Position numbers and translations under genes: made by a program. Under the pieces are notes generated by a model. That model searched no databases. It was not told where the DNA came from and saw only the letters and a program-made list of their open reading frames with translations. 47,986 nucleotides of DNA from Armatimonadota bacterium (GTDB lineage: Bacteria > Sysuimicrobiota > Sysuimicrobiia > Sysuimicrobiales > Kaftiobacteriaceae), in contig JAHZOA010000002.1 in NCBI GenBank assembly GCA_020028455.1, forward strand, positions 1 to 47,986, given 5' to 3'. Of the stretch, positions 1-9,728 are shown in pieces. How positions within the stretch are numbered: the stretch's first letter is position 1; every line of letters begins with the position of its first letter.

Positions 1-1
1 T

Positions 2-2878
2 GCCGACGTCGTGCCCCTTGTCGATGACAATCGGATTCTTGCCAGGCACGGACTGGCGAAGATGGAGGCCACCGAGATTCTCGGGCTCTCTTCGCTGATC
101 CGCGCAGCCGGGCTGAGCGGGCCGGTCACGGCCCGGCACGTCGGATTCTCGCTCGGTCCAAGGATCAACGCGGCGGGCCGGCTGGGTGACGCGACCGTGG
201 CGGTGCGTCTTCTGACCACCGACGATTCCGCGGAGGCGGAGACCATCGCGCAGCAGCTCGATGGGGAAAACCGCCGGAGACGTGAGCTGTGTGACCAGGT
301 CATGGCCGAGGCGGTCGAGCAGGTCGAGCGCGAAGGGCTGGCGGACGGGTCGGCCATCGTGCTCTCGCGCGAAGGCTGGCACGCGGGCGTGATCGGCATC
401 GTGGCATCGCAGCTCGTGGAGCGATACTACCGGCCGGTGGTGATGATCGCGGTAGAGCAGGGGGTGGGCAAGGGCTCGGCTCGAAGCGTCGAGGCGCTCC
501 ACCTCGTCGATGCGCTGACGGAGTGCGGAGATGTGCTCGATCGTTATGGCGGGCACGCGATGGCGGCGGGCCTCACCATCGCTCAAGAGCGAGTCCCGGA
601 GTTCACCCAGCGCTTTGCCGGCGCGGCAGCCCGGCGCCTCAGACCCGAAGACCTTCTTCCCTCGTTGACCATTGATGCGGAGGTTCACCTGGCCGACCTC
701 ACGAGCGAGGTCGCTCGCCAGCTACAGCGGCTGGCACCGTTCGGAGCGGGCAATCCTGTCCCGGTGCTGGCCGCGCGCGGGCTGCGCGCGGTAACCACGA
801 GAGTGATGAGCGACGGGCTGCACCTGCGGCTCGGGGTCACCGACGGAGAGGGCTTCGCGGAGGCGGTAGGCTTCCGCCTGGGCGACGCGTCCGAACTGCT
901 CGCGTTCACCCGCGCGCAGATTGATCTTGCCTTCACTGTTGAGCTCGACATCTGGGAGCAGCGCGAACGGGTGCAGCTGGTGCTTCGTGATCTGCTCACG
1001 CCCGGCGTTGATTTGGATACCGTATTGGCCGATACGACGCTGCTGCTCGACCGTCTGTTCAGCCGGTCCGGAGATTACCTTGGTGACGGCGCGCTGGGCC
1101 TCGAAGAAGCAGAAGCATTTCACACGAAGGTCGCGGGCGTGACTTTCGAGGGTCGCCAGGCCATCATTCAGTCGCTTACTCCTGGACAAATGCTGTTGCT
1201 GCAGCGCGAGCCCTCGAACCCGCACGACCCGCATGCGGTCAAAGTGTTGACCGATGGCGGACAGCAGATTGGTTACCTCAGCGCGCGCGTGGCAGCGAGG
1301 CTCGCTCCCACAATGGACAGTGGCGCGCGCTACTCGGCCACGGCGTCCCAGATCACCGGCGGCGGTGAGGACCGATCCTTTGGAGTCAATGTCTACCTGC
1401 AACGTGAGGAGATTGCGGCCGATGACGTCGATCCCGGCCGGTTGCTGCGCACAGCGTGGCAGGAACTTTCCGGTGGCGAACTGCTCGACCGCCTGCGGGT
1501 CGAGCTGCATCGCGGCCGTCCGTTCCGTCCGCCGCAGCTCGAGGTGCTGCAGCGCCTCATGTCCGGCGAGTCGGTGTCGGGCCTGTTTGGACCGGGTCGC
1601 GGGCGAAGGAGCTTGATGGGTATCGGCGCGGCCGCGGTGGCCACAGCGAGACGGCCGATTGGGCGAACGCCGGAAGCAGGCCCCGTTGTCATCGCTCTCC
1701 CCGTCCTGGGTCAAGTGGAGCGGTGGTACGAGCGCTTCACTCCCGCCCTCAGGCAGGTCGGTGTGCACTGCGTACGGGCGCACGGGGCCCTTTTGTTCAG
1801 ACAGCGCCAGCGTCTCGCGCAAAGTCTCGCCTCCGGCGCGGCCGACGTCGTGATCGCGACCTACGAATATCTGATCTCGAAAGGGAGATCGCTTCGTCCA
1901 ACGCTGCTCCTCGTGGATGCGGCTCCGGGAGGCGCATCGATATCACCGCAGCAGGTCATCGCAGCGGTGGAAGCGCGAACGGTGGGAGTCTTTGGCGCGG
2001 ACACGGACGGAAGCGGGCGCCCGCGTGTCGTCGATGTGTTCCTGCGGACAAACGTCCGGCTGGTCGACCGCCGCGGCGATAACGACAGGGAAGCAGTGCT
2101 GGCAGGCATCATTGCCCGGGGCGAGAAGACGCTCGTTTATACTTTGTCGCGCGCTACGTCGGTCGAGGTGGCCAAGAACCTGAGTGCGTCGACGGGCCGC
2201 GACGTCGCGTACTACCACGGCGGCCTGCCCATGCGGGTGCGAGAGGTGTTGGAGCAGATGTTCGCCGACGGAAAGATCGGTGTCATGGTCGTGGCCGACG
2301 GCCTCGATGAGACCGCGCTTCCGGGAGACGTCCGGCAGGTTGCCGTTCTCGGCCTGCCGCAAACGGCGGCAGAGCTGGTCGAGCAGATCGGTACCGCGGG
2401 AATGGATGGCCGAGCATCTCAGGCGACATTGCTCTACGCGAAATCGGATCTTGAGGTCGCGCGCGCGTCGCTGGCCGAGCGAAACCCAACGCGAGACACG
2501 CTGACGGCTATCTACCGAGCGGTGAGGGAACACGTCGTAAAAGACAAGTTCGCATCGTGGCCGGACCCGGGGCTGACCGAGGCGTTGGGGACAGTTGCCT
2601 CTCCTCGAGTGATCGGCATTGGGCTCGATGTCCTGGCTGAGGCCGGCGTGATCCAACGTGAATACGAAGGCGACCACTGGCGCATCACAGTCAGTAATGG
2701 AGCGCGGCGCGAACTGTCTACATCGCTGCGGTATGCTGAAGGTGAACGCGAGCGCGAGGCCTTCACGGAGTTGGAGCGGTTCGCCTTAGGGCCACTGTCG
2801 GAGATCCTGAAGGCGGTGGCAGGGCCGGCGGCCGGGATCAGGGATCGGGGGATCGGGGAACAGGGATCAGTAAGATGA
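2..2878 (+). CDS. recJ: RecJ-type ssDNA exonuclease (5'-truncated by window), fused to HIRAN domain and degenerate RecQ-like helicase region
   Basis: Frame open from window edge (ADVVPLVDDNRI...GPRINAAGRLGDA...GGHAMAAGLTI = RecJ DHH/DHHA1 motifs); FEGRQAIIQSLTPGQMLLLQREPSNPHDPHAVKV = HIRAN; FRPPQLEVLQRLMSGESVSGLFGPGRGRRS...YYHGGLP...EQIGTAGMDG resembles RecQ motifs. Confidence 0.9.
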   Translation, partial: ADVVPLVDDNRILARHGLAKMEATEILGLSSLIRAAGLSGPVTARHVGFSLGPRINAAGRLGDATVAVRLLTTDDSAEAETIAQQLDGENRRRRELCDQVMAEAVEQVEREGLADGSAIVLSREGWHAGVIGIVASQLVERYYRPVVMIAVEQGVGKGSARSVEALHLVDALTECGDVLDRYGGHAMAAGLTIAQERVPEFTQRFAGAAARRLRPEDLLPSLTIDAEVHLADLTSEVARQLQRLAPFGAGNPVPVLAARGLRAVTTRVMSDGLHLRLGVTDGEGFAEAVGFRLGDASELLAFTRAQIDLAFTVELDIWEQRERVQLVLRDLLTPGVDLDTVLADTTLLLDRLFSRSGDYLGDGALGLEEAEAFHTKVAGVTFEGRQAIIQSLTPGQMLLLQREPSNPHDPHAVKVLTDGGQQIGYLSARVAARLAPTMDSGARYSATASQITGGGEDRSFGVNVYLQREEIAADDVDPGRLLRTAWQELSGGELLDRLRVELHRGRPFRPPQLEVLQRLMSGESVSGLFGPGRGRRSLMGIGAAAVATARRPIGRTPEAGPVVIALPVLGQVERWYERFTPALRQVGVHCVRAHGALLFRQRQRLAQSLASGAADVVIATYEYLISKGRSLRPTLLLVDAAPGGASISPQQVIAAVEARTVGVFGADTDGSGRPRVVDVFLRTNVRLVDRRGDNDREAVLAGIIARGEKTLVYTLSRATSVEVAKNLSASTGRDVAYYHGGLPMRVREVLEQMFADGKIGVMVVADGLDETALPGDVRQVAVLGLPQTAAELVEQIGTAGMDGRASQATLLYAKSDLEVARASLAERNPTRDTLTAIYRAVREHVVKDKFASWPDPGLTEALGTVASPRVIGIGLDVLAEAGVIQREYEGDHWRITVSNGARRELSTSLRYAEGEREREAFTELERFALGPLSEILKAVAGPAAGIRDRGIGEQGSVR
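2840..2873 (+). repeat. Tandem GGGATCA/GGGATCGG units (single arm) at recJ 3' end
   Basis: gggatcagggatcgggggatcggggaacagggatca. Confidence 0.6.
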
Positions 2879-5067
2879 AGTGGCTTCAGGCACGACAACC
2901 GAGTGCGTTTCAGGACCTGCCGTCCGAGCTTCAGGGGTTGCTCGCGAAGATGCGCGAGTACCACCCCAAGGCGGATCTCGACGTGGTCCGCGACGCGTAT
3001 CTGTTCGCGGAAGCGGCCCACCACGGCCAGACACGCGTCTCGGGTGAACCCTATATCAATCATTCCGTCGCAGTGGCGACGGTGCTGACCGATCTTCGCC
3101 TGGACCCCGTGACCGTGGCTGGCGCGCTCCTGCATGACGTCGCCGAGGATACCGGGGCGACGCTGGACAATGTCCGCGAAAAGTTTGGTGCCGAGATCGC
3201 CTCGCTTGTTGATGGGGTAACCAAACTCGGCAAGATTGAGTGGATGAGCCGTGAGGAACGCCAGGCCGAGTCGCTGCGCAAAATGTTCCTCGCCATGGCC
3301 AGCGAGATTCGGATCGTCTTGATCAAACTCGCCGACCGTCTGCACAACATGCGCACGATCGAATACCTACCGGAGTGGAAGCAGAAGCGGACGTCGCAGG
3401 AGACGCTGGATATTTACGCACCGCTCGCCGAGCGCCTGGGCATCGGACAGATCAAGCGTGAATTCGAGGAGCTGGCGTTCAAGGTGCTGGAGCCCGACGC
3501 CTACCAGGATCTGAAGACACAAATCGCGCAGGCTGAACCGGCGAGGGCGTCGTTTGTGGAGCGCGTCGCCGACACGCTGCATCGAGAGCTGAATCAAGCC
3601 GGGGTCAAGGTGGCCCGTGAACGCATCAGCGGCCGCCCCAAGCACTTCTACAGCATCTGGCAGAAGATGAAGCGCCCCAAATACGCGGGGCAGCCGGTCG
3701 CGCGCATCTACGACCGGCTCGGCGTCCGCGTCATCCTCGACGATCTGAAGGACTGCTACGCGGCGCTTGGCGTGGTGCACTCGGTGTGGCGGCCGATCCC
3801 CGGCGAGTTCGACGATTACATTGCCAACCCCAAAACCAGCGGGTATCAGTCACTGCACACGACGGTGATCTACGAGGGAGAATCCCTCGAGATCCAGATT
3901 CGCACTCTGCTGATGCACCAGGAAGCCGAGCACGGGATTGCCGCCCACTGGAAATATAAGGAAGGGAAACCTGCCGACCGGGAGGTCGAACAAAAGCTCG
4001 CCTGGCTCCGCCAGCTGCTGGACTGGCAATCCGACCTGCACGACGCCCGCGATTTCGTCCGGTCTGTCAAGCTCGACCTGTTCCAGAACGAAGTTTTCGT
4101 CTTTACCCCCAAAGGCGACGTGGTGGACCTCCCAGCGGGCGCGACGCCGGTGGATTTTGCATACCGCATTCATACCGACGTCGGCCACCGCACGATTGGT
4201 GCGAAGGTCAATGGACGCTTGGTGCCGCTCTCCCACAAACTCCAGACCGGCGACATCGTCGAGGTCGTCACGGGCAAGACCGGCGGCCCAAGTCGGGACT
4301 GGCTGACCTTCATCACCACAACGAATGCCCGCGCCAAGGTCAAGCAATGGTTCAAGAAGGAAGCTCGCGACGAAAACATTCAACGGGGCCGCGAGATGCT
4401 GGAGCGGGAGCTCCGCCGTCTGGGCGCGCTCAGCAGCCTGATGAAGTCCGAGAAACTCCGTGCTGTCGCTGCCGATTTCGAGGCGGGCAACGAGGATGAT
4501 CTCCTGGCCGCGCTCGGCAACGGCGACGTCTCGGTGCTCCATGTCGTCCAGGCGCTGCGGGGGGAACCCGTCCAGGCTGAGGAGCCGCCTCCGCCGGCGC
4601 AGGTCGCTCCGGTTCCGACCCGTGGCGTGCGCGTGCGCGGCGTTGAGAACGTCTTGATGCGCTTCTCTCGCTGCTGCACCCCGCTGCCCGGTGACCGCAT
4701 CATCGGTTATGTCACCCGCGGCCGCGGTGTGACCATTCACCGTGCGGACTGTCCGAACACGGCCTTCTTCAAGGATCACCCTGAGCGAATGATCGAGGTG
4801 GAGTGGGAGGTCGGCACGGAGGGTTCGTACCAGGTCGAGATCGAGGTCGAAGGGTTCGACCGAGTCGGGCTGCTCAAGGACGTGCTCGCGGCGATCGGTG
4901 ACAGCAAGACCAACGTCGTGACCGTCAACGCGCGCGTGCGTCGGGACAAGGTCGGGTTGATCAATCTCGTTCTCGACATCCGCAACGTCGCCCAATTGCA
5001 CACGGTGCTCCAGAGGGTTGGGAAGGTGCCCGACGTGTACTCGGTCGAGCGAGTCGTTCACAGTTGA
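2875..5067 (+). CDS. relA: RelA/SpoT bifunctional (p)ppGpp synthetase/hydrolase
   Basis: HD motif (HDVAEDTGATLDNV), synthetase domain (YQSLHTTVI), TGS and ACT domains; ATGA overlap with recJ. Confidence 0.97.
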   Translation: MKWLQARQPSAFQDLPSELQGLLAKMREYHPKADLDVVRDAYLFAEAAHHGQTRVSGEPYINHSVAVATVLTDLRLDPVTVAGALLHDVAEDTGATLDNVREKFGAEIASLVDGVTKLGKIEWMSREERQAESLRKMFLAMASEIRIVLIKLADRLHNMRTIEYLPEWKQKRTSQETLDIYAPLAERLGIGQIKREFEELAFKVLEPDAYQDLKTQIAQAEPARASFVERVADTLHRELNQAGVKVARERISGRPKHFYSIWQKMKRPKYAGQPVARIYDRLGVRVILDDLKDCYAALGVVHSVWRPIPGEFDDYIANPKTSGYQSLHTTVIYEGESLEIQIRTLLMHQEAEHGIAAHWKYKEGKPADREVEQKLAWLRQLLDWQSDLHDARDFVRSVKLDLFQNEVFVFTPKGDVVDLPAGATPVDFAYRIHTDVGHRTIGAKVNGRLVPLSHKLQTGDIVEVVTGKTGGPSRDWLTFITTTNARAKVKQWFKKEARDENIQRGREMLERELRRLGALSSLMKSEKLRAVAADFEAGNEDDLLAALGNGDVSVLHVVQALRGEPVQAEEPPPPAQVAPVPTRGVRVRGVENVLMRFSRCCTPLPGDRIIGYVTRGRGVTIHRADCPNTAFFKDHPERMIEVEWEVGTEGSYQVEIEVEGFDRVGLLKDVLAAIGDSKTNVVTVNARVRRDKVGLINLVLDIRNVAQLHTVLQRVGKVPDVYSVERVVHS

Positions 5068-5522
5068 GGACGCGAAAAGCCAGTCGGCAGTCGGCAGTCG
5101 GCCGTAGGCAGTCCATCGAGCAGATTAAGCCGATTCTCAAAGCTCATTTTGATGCGCTAAATGGTCGTGATCTCGATAAACTCCTCTCCTTCTATGCAGA
5201 CGATGCGGTGCTCGAATTTCCCGCCAGTCCGCCCGTGCAGGGGATCAACCGCATCCGGCAGGCATTTGAGTCTTTTTTCGACCAGTGGGATGAGACGAGC
5301 GCCTACCGCACTGTGATTGTTTCAGGAACCGTCGCCGCAGTGGAGGGAACAGTCAGGGGACGCCACCGGACGCTGCACCTGCGCATCCCTGGCCGCGTCA
5401 ATGCCGGGTCGCGCGAGTACCGGCATGACTTCGCAATGTTTGTCGAATTTGCTGATGGAAAGATCAAAAGGCATCGGGTGTATTTCGATGCACGGGACCT
5501 GGTGAAACAACTACTGGGATAA
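5064..5522 (+). CDS. SnoaL/NTF2-like domain protein (start codon uncertain)
   Basis: HFDALNGRDLDKLLSFYADDAVLEFPASPPVQG...FVEFADGKIKRHRVYFD; only in-frame start candidate is TTG 5064, upstream of a repeat. Confidence 0.75.
   Translation: MRTRKASRQSAVGRRQSIEQIKPILKAHFDALNGRDLDKLLSFYADDAVLEFPASPPVQGINRIRQAFESFFDQWDETSAYRTVIVSGTVAAVEGTVRGRHRTLHLRIPGRVNAGSREYRHDFAMFVEFADGKIKRHRVYFDARDLVKQLLG
5081..5113 (+). repeat. Tandem 7-nt unit CAGTCGG (single arm)
   Basis: cagtcggcagtcggcagtcggccgtaggcagtc. Confidence 0.75.
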
Positions 5523-5606
5523 AGGGATAAAGGGATAAGGGGATAGGGTGACAATGTTGAGTGATCGCTTATCCCATTATCCCATTATCCCTTTATCCCA
5601 TATCCC
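5516..5606. repeat. Inverted repeat with arms of tandem GGGATAA units
   Basis: gggataaagggataaagggataaggggataggg ... ttatcccattatcccattatccctttatcccatatccc. Confidence 0.9.
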
Positions 5607-5623
5607 GCGTTAGGGGGTAGAGA

Positions 5624-6814
5624 GTGACGAAGCAGTGGACCGCGGCCCGCGTTGGGTTGTTCGCCGAATCGGTCATCCGCGAGATGACCCGTCTGAACAA
5701 CCTTCACAATGGGGTGAACCTCGCGCAGGGCTTTCCGGATTTCGACGCTCCCGCGGAGTTGCTTCAGGCAGCGGCGAAGGCGATGCGCGACGGCTTCAAT
5801 CAATATGCGATCACGTGGGGATCGCCGCGTCTTCGAGCGGCCGTCGCCGAGAAGTTCGCCTGGTACAACGGGGTCGAAGTAGACCCGGACGCGCACATTA
5901 CGGTCACTTGCGGCGCGACCGAGGCCATGATGGCCGCGCTGCTGGCGATCGTCGATCCTGGTGACGAGGTCATCATCTTCGAGCCGTTCTACGAGAACTA
6001 CGGCCCCGACGCGCTGCTCTCGGGCGCGGTGCCCCGTTACGTGTCGCTGAATCTCGGTGATCCGGAGTGCGGCTTCGACCCGGACCAGCTGCGCGACGCA
6101 TTCACGGAGAAGACCAAAGCAATTATCATCAACACCCCGCATAACCCGGCCGGTAAGGTCTTCACTCGGGCCGAGCTGTCACTCATTGCGGACCTCTGCC
6201 AAAAGCACGACGTCCTCGCTGTGACAGACGAGGTCTACGAACACCTCCTGTACGATGGGCGGAAGCATGTCAGCATTGCATCACTCGAGGGGATGGCCGA
6301 GCGCACGGTGACGATCAACAGTATGAGCAAGACCTACAGTGTCACCGGCTGGCGCGTGGGCTGGGCGATCATCAAGAACCGGGACGTGACAAACGGCATC
6401 CGTCGCGCCCACGACTTCCTCACCGTCGGCGCGGCGGCCCCACTCCAAGAGGCGGGTGTCGTTGCTCTCGGTTTCCCACGAGAGTATTATGCACGCACCG
6501 CTGAGATGTACCGGCGCAAGCGCGATCACCTGCTCGGTATCCTGACCAAATTGGGGTTCCGGTGCGTGATCCCTCGTGGCGCGTATTACATCATGACGGA
6601 GTTTGATGCACTCAGCTCGGCCGATGACGTCACCTTTGCCCACAGTCTGGTCAAAGACGTGGGTGTCGCCACCGTCCCAGGTAGCAGCTTCTATCACGAC
6701 CCCTCCATGGGCCGGCGCTTCATACGCTTCGCCTATCCCAAAAAGGAAGAAACGCTGGCTGAAGTAGCCCGGCGGCTCGCGAAACTCCGCACCACAGCCA
6801 AGCTGAAAAGCTGA
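5624..6814 (+). CDS. Class I/II PLP aminotransferase (methionine/kynurenine aminotransferase-like)
   Basis: NLAQGFPDFDAP, NTPHNPAGKVF, SMSKTYSVTGWRVGW. Confidence 0.92.
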   Translation: MTKQWTAARVGLFAESVIREMTRLNNLHNGVNLAQGFPDFDAPAELLQAAAKAMRDGFNQYAITWGSPRLRAAVAEKFAWYNGVEVDPDAHITVTCGATEAMMAALLAIVDPGDEVIIFEPFYENYGPDALLSGAVPRYVSLNLGDPECGFDPDQLRDAFTEKTKAIIINTPHNPAGKVFTRAELSLIADLCQKHDVLAVTDEVYEHLLYDGRKHVSIASLEGMAERTVTINSMSKTYSVTGWRVGWAIIKNRDVTNGIRRAHDFLTVGAAAPLQEAGVVALGFPREYYARTAEMYRRKRDHLLGILTKLGFRCVIPRGAYYIMTEFDALSSADDVTFAHSLVKDVGVATVPGSSFYHDPSMGRRFIRFAYPKKEETLAEVARRLAKLRTTAKLKS

Positions 6815-6885
6815 AGAGCTGGAGAGCTGAAGAGCAGAGGACAGTGATCCGCGACGTAAGATCTCTTGCTTTCCAGCTTCTCTAG
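6801..6885. repeat. Inverted repeat with arms of tandem AGCTGAAG/AGCTGGAG (8-nt) units
   Basis: agctgaaaagctgaagagctggagagctgaagagcagag ... ctcttgctttccagcttctctag. Confidence 0.8.
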
Positions 6886-6895
6886 TGTGAGCTCT

Positions 6896-8068
6896 ATGAC
6901 CGACATCGCTGTAACTGCAGAGGCCAGATGGCTGGCCTACCGCCGGGAGTTCCCAATTTTCGAGCGGGTGACATACTTCAACTCGTGTTCGCTCGGCGCG
7001 CTATCGCGCCGAGTGGCGGCCGCTGTCCGAAGGTTCACCGATCTATGGGACGCACGGGGGGCCGCGGCCTGGTACGGACCCTGGCTGGATGAGGTGGAGC
7101 AGCTCAGGAGCCGGTTCGCTTCGCTCATCGGCGCAACGCCGGAGGAGGTGGCCATCTTCCCGTCCGTCACCGCAGCGCTCACTGCCGTGGCCAGCTGCTT
7201 CGACTATCGGTCGAGGCCCGGGGTCGTGCTCAGCGAACTCGAGTTTCCCACCACGGTATATCAATGGCTGGCCAAAGTGCCTGCGGGTGTTCGACTTCAA
7301 ACGCTCCCGAGTCAGGAGAAGATGACGGTCGCGCTCGACGCATACGAGCGTGCGATCGGTCCCGACACGCAGCTCGTCGTGGGTTCACATGTCTATTTTA
7401 CGAGCGGTGTCATCCAGGATATCGCGGCGCTGGCGCATTTCGCCCATGCGAAGGGAGCGTACTGTCTCATCGACGCATATCAGTCGATTGGCCAGGTGCC
7501 GGTGAACGTGCGCGATACCGGCGTTGACTTTCTAGTGACCGGTGGACTGAAGTGGCTGCTCGGCGGACCGGGCATTGCCTATCTGTATGTACGGCGCGAG
7601 GTGACCGCCCTAATGCACCCGACCGATGTAGGCTGGTTCGCGCACCGGCGGCAATTCGATTTCGACATCACCAGGTGGGACGATGCGGACGGCGCGCGGC
7701 GATTCGAGGGAGGCACGCCGGCTGTCGCGGCCGTGTACGCCGGTCGCGCCGGTCTCGAGATTGTCACGGAAATCGGTGCCCAAGCGCTGCGCGAACGTCA
7801 GATCGAGCATGTCCGGCATCTCGTGTTGGCAGCCGAGCAGGCGGGGCTCCATCCGCGCGTCTCCGGCCCGGTGGATCAGCTCGCGGGGATCCTCACGATC
7901 CCTCGTCCCAATCCCAAAGCTGTCGTAGCGGCGCTTGCAGAGCAGGGGGTTATTATCGACCACCGGCCAGGACTGATCAGGCTCTCACCGTACTTCTACA
8001 ATACGATCGAAGATTGCGACCGGGTAGTACAGGCCATTGCCGAGCTCGAACAGCAAAGGATCGCGTAG
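6896..8068 (+). CDS. Class V PLP aminotransferase (cysteine desulfurase/kynureninase-like)
   Basis: VTYFNSCSLGALSRRV, DFLVTGGLKWLLGGPGIAYLYV; ATG at 6896 preferred over 6866. Confidence 0.88.
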   Translation: MTDIAVTAEARWLAYRREFPIFERVTYFNSCSLGALSRRVAAAVRRFTDLWDARGAAAWYGPWLDEVEQLRSRFASLIGATPEEVAIFPSVTAALTAVASCFDYRSRPGVVLSELEFPTTVYQWLAKVPAGVRLQTLPSQEKMTVALDAYERAIGPDTQLVVGSHVYFTSGVIQDIAALAHFAHAKGAYCLIDAYQSIGQVPVNVRDTGVDFLVTGGLKWLLGGPGIAYLYVRREVTALMHPTDVGWFAHRRQFDFDITRWDDADGARRFEGGTPAVAAVYAGRAGLEIVTEIGAQALRERQIEHVRHLVLAAEQAGLHPRVSGPVDQLAGILTIPRPNPKAVVAALAEQGVIIDHRPGLIRLSPYFYNTIEDCDRVVQAIAELEQQRIA

Positions 8069-8072
8069 CGTA

Positions 8073-8243
8073 ATGACGCTCGAAGAGCTCGAACATCTTG
8101 CCGGCCTGCTGGGCTTTTCCCTGTCGAGGGAGCGGCTTGAACAATTGTTGCCGGAAGTGCAGCGGCTGCGCGAGCATGCGGCCCGCCTGCGCGAGTTGCC
8201 CCTTGATCCGGAAGCGCCTCCATTGCGCTTCGCGATTCCGTGA
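8073..8243 (+). CDS. Small GatC/AtzG-like protein preceding amidase
   Basis: 56 aa MTLEELEHLAGLLGFSLSRERLEQLLPEVQRLREHAARLRELPLDPEAPPLRFAIP; GTGA overlap with amidase. Confidence 0.7.
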   Translation: MTLEELEHLAGLLGFSLSRERLEQLLPEVQRLREHAARLRELPLDPEAPPLRFAIP

Positions 8244-9664
8244 ACACGCAAGATCTCTGCTTCTCATCGATCAGCGATCTTGCCTCGCGGGTCGCGGCCC
8301 GCGAACTCACCGCGCTCGAGGTGGTGCGGTCCTTTCTGTCCCGGATCGACCAAATCAACCCAGCGGTCAATGCCTATATGGTCGTCACGGCCGAGCAGGC
8401 AGAAGAGGACGCGAGGCGTGTCGATAGGGAGATCGCAAAGGGGAGGGCGCCCGGCGTGCTGGGCGGTGTGCCGCTCGGCATCAAGGACCTCATCGACGTG
8501 GGCGGTGTCCCGACCGCGGCCGGTGCGCACCGCCGGTTTCACTACACGCCTGAGCGCGATGCGCCGGTCATCAGCCGGCTGCGTCGCGCGGGGGCCGTGA
8601 TCCTGGGCAAGACGAACCTCCACGAGTTCGCCTATGGCGTGACCAACATCAATCCCCACACCGGCCCTGTGAGGAACCCCTGGGACCCCAGCCGGATCCC
8701 TGGGGGCTCGAGCGGGGGTTCTGCGGCGGCCGTAGCCGCTGGGCTGTGCGCGGGAGCGCTTGGATCCGACACGGGCGGCTCGATCCGGATTCCCTCGTCG
8801 CTGTGCGGAACCGTTGGACTCAAGCCGACCTATGACCGGATTTCGCGCGCAGGCGTGGTCGCACTGGCGTGGACGCTCGACCACCTTGGTCCCATCACAC
8901 GCACAACGCGTGACGCCGCGCTGCTCCTTCGGGTCATGGCCGGTGCGGATCCCGGCGATCCAGCGAGTGTGAAAGCGGAGCCGCCGCCGTTTGATGAGCC
9001 TAGCGAGGACGGCCTCAGCGGCATCAGAATTGGCGTGCCACGCGGTTTCTTCTGGGAACGCACCCACTCCGAGGTTTACGCCGCAGCAACTGGGGCGCTG
9101 CGGGTGTTGGCCGATCGCGGTGCGACCATACTCGATGTCGATCTTCCGCACGCCGAAGATGCGGGCAAGGCCGTGGCGATTATTCTTAGCGTTGAGGCGA
9201 CCGCGTACCATGAGCGTCGTTTACGCGGGTCACTGGGAGCCTATGGCGATGATCTCCAGGTCAGGCTGCTGCGGGGATTCTTCATTCCTGGCACGGACTA
9301 CGTTCTCGCCCAGCGCGCTCGAGCGCTCCTCACGCATGAATTCCTTTCGGCGTTCCACGGTGTGGATGTTCTTGTGACCCCGACAACGACCGTTCCGGCG
9401 CGGCCTATCGAGGAAGACCCCGGTGCGGGCGCGGCGGTTTCGCTCACGATGAGCACTGAACTGACGCGCTTCACGAATCCCTTTAATCTCACCGGGATGC
9501 CGGCGCTGTCCGTGCCGTGCGGGTTTGCTCGAGATGGACTACCAATAGGGCTGCAGATTGTGGGGAAGCCATTCGATGAAGCATTGGTGCTACGTGTCGG
9601 GCATGCGTACGAGCAGGCGACCGAGTGGCACCGCAAAAGACCGAACTTCGGTCATAGGTCGTAG
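8240..9664 (+). CDS. Amidase signature family (GatA-like) amidase
   Basis: GGVPLGIKDLIDVGGVPTAAG, IPGGSSGGSAAAVAAGLCAGALGSDTGGSIRIPSS. Confidence 0.93.
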   Translation: MNTQDLCFSSISDLASRVAARELTALEVVRSFLSRIDQINPAVNAYMVVTAEQAEEDARRVDREIAKGRAPGVLGGVPLGIKDLIDVGGVPTAAGAHRRFHYTPERDAPVISRLRRAGAVILGKTNLHEFAYGVTNINPHTGPVRNPWDPSRIPGGSSGGSAAAVAAGLCAGALGSDTGGSIRIPSSLCGTVGLKPTYDRISRAGVVALAWTLDHLGPITRTTRDAALLLRVMAGADPGDPASVKAEPPPFDEPSEDGLSGIRIGVPRGFFWERTHSEVYAAATGALRVLADRGATILDVDLPHAEDAGKAVAIILSVEATAYHERRLRGSLGAYGDDLQVRLLRGFFIPGTDYVLAQRARALLTHEFLSAFHGVDVLVTPTTTVPARPIEEDPGAGAAVSLTMSTELTRFTNPFNLTGMPALSVPCGFARDGLPIGLQIVGKPFDEALVLRVGHAYEQATEWHRKRPNFGHRS

Positions 9665-9728
9665 GTCGTTGGTCGTAGGAAAGCCACTCTTGTTGCTCGA
9701 CCTACGACCGACGACCCACGACCGTAGT
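9650..9728. repeat. Inverted repeat with arms of tandem GGTCGTA units
   Basis: ggtcataggtcgtaggtcgttggtcgtagg ... cgacctacgaccgacgacccacgaccgtagt, between convergent genes. Confidence 0.9.

Noticed and set aside
3850-5061. 403-aa minus-strand ORF antisense to relA (and similar ones at 722-1822, 1943-2677, 35501-36460, 42672-43700)
   Set aside because: Mirror frames of strong coding sequences, no recognisable domains, no start-site signals.
9650-9728. Tandem GGTCGTA tracts as a CRISPR array
   Set aside because: Units are 7 nt, contiguous, with no spacers and a mirrored arm; no cas genes.
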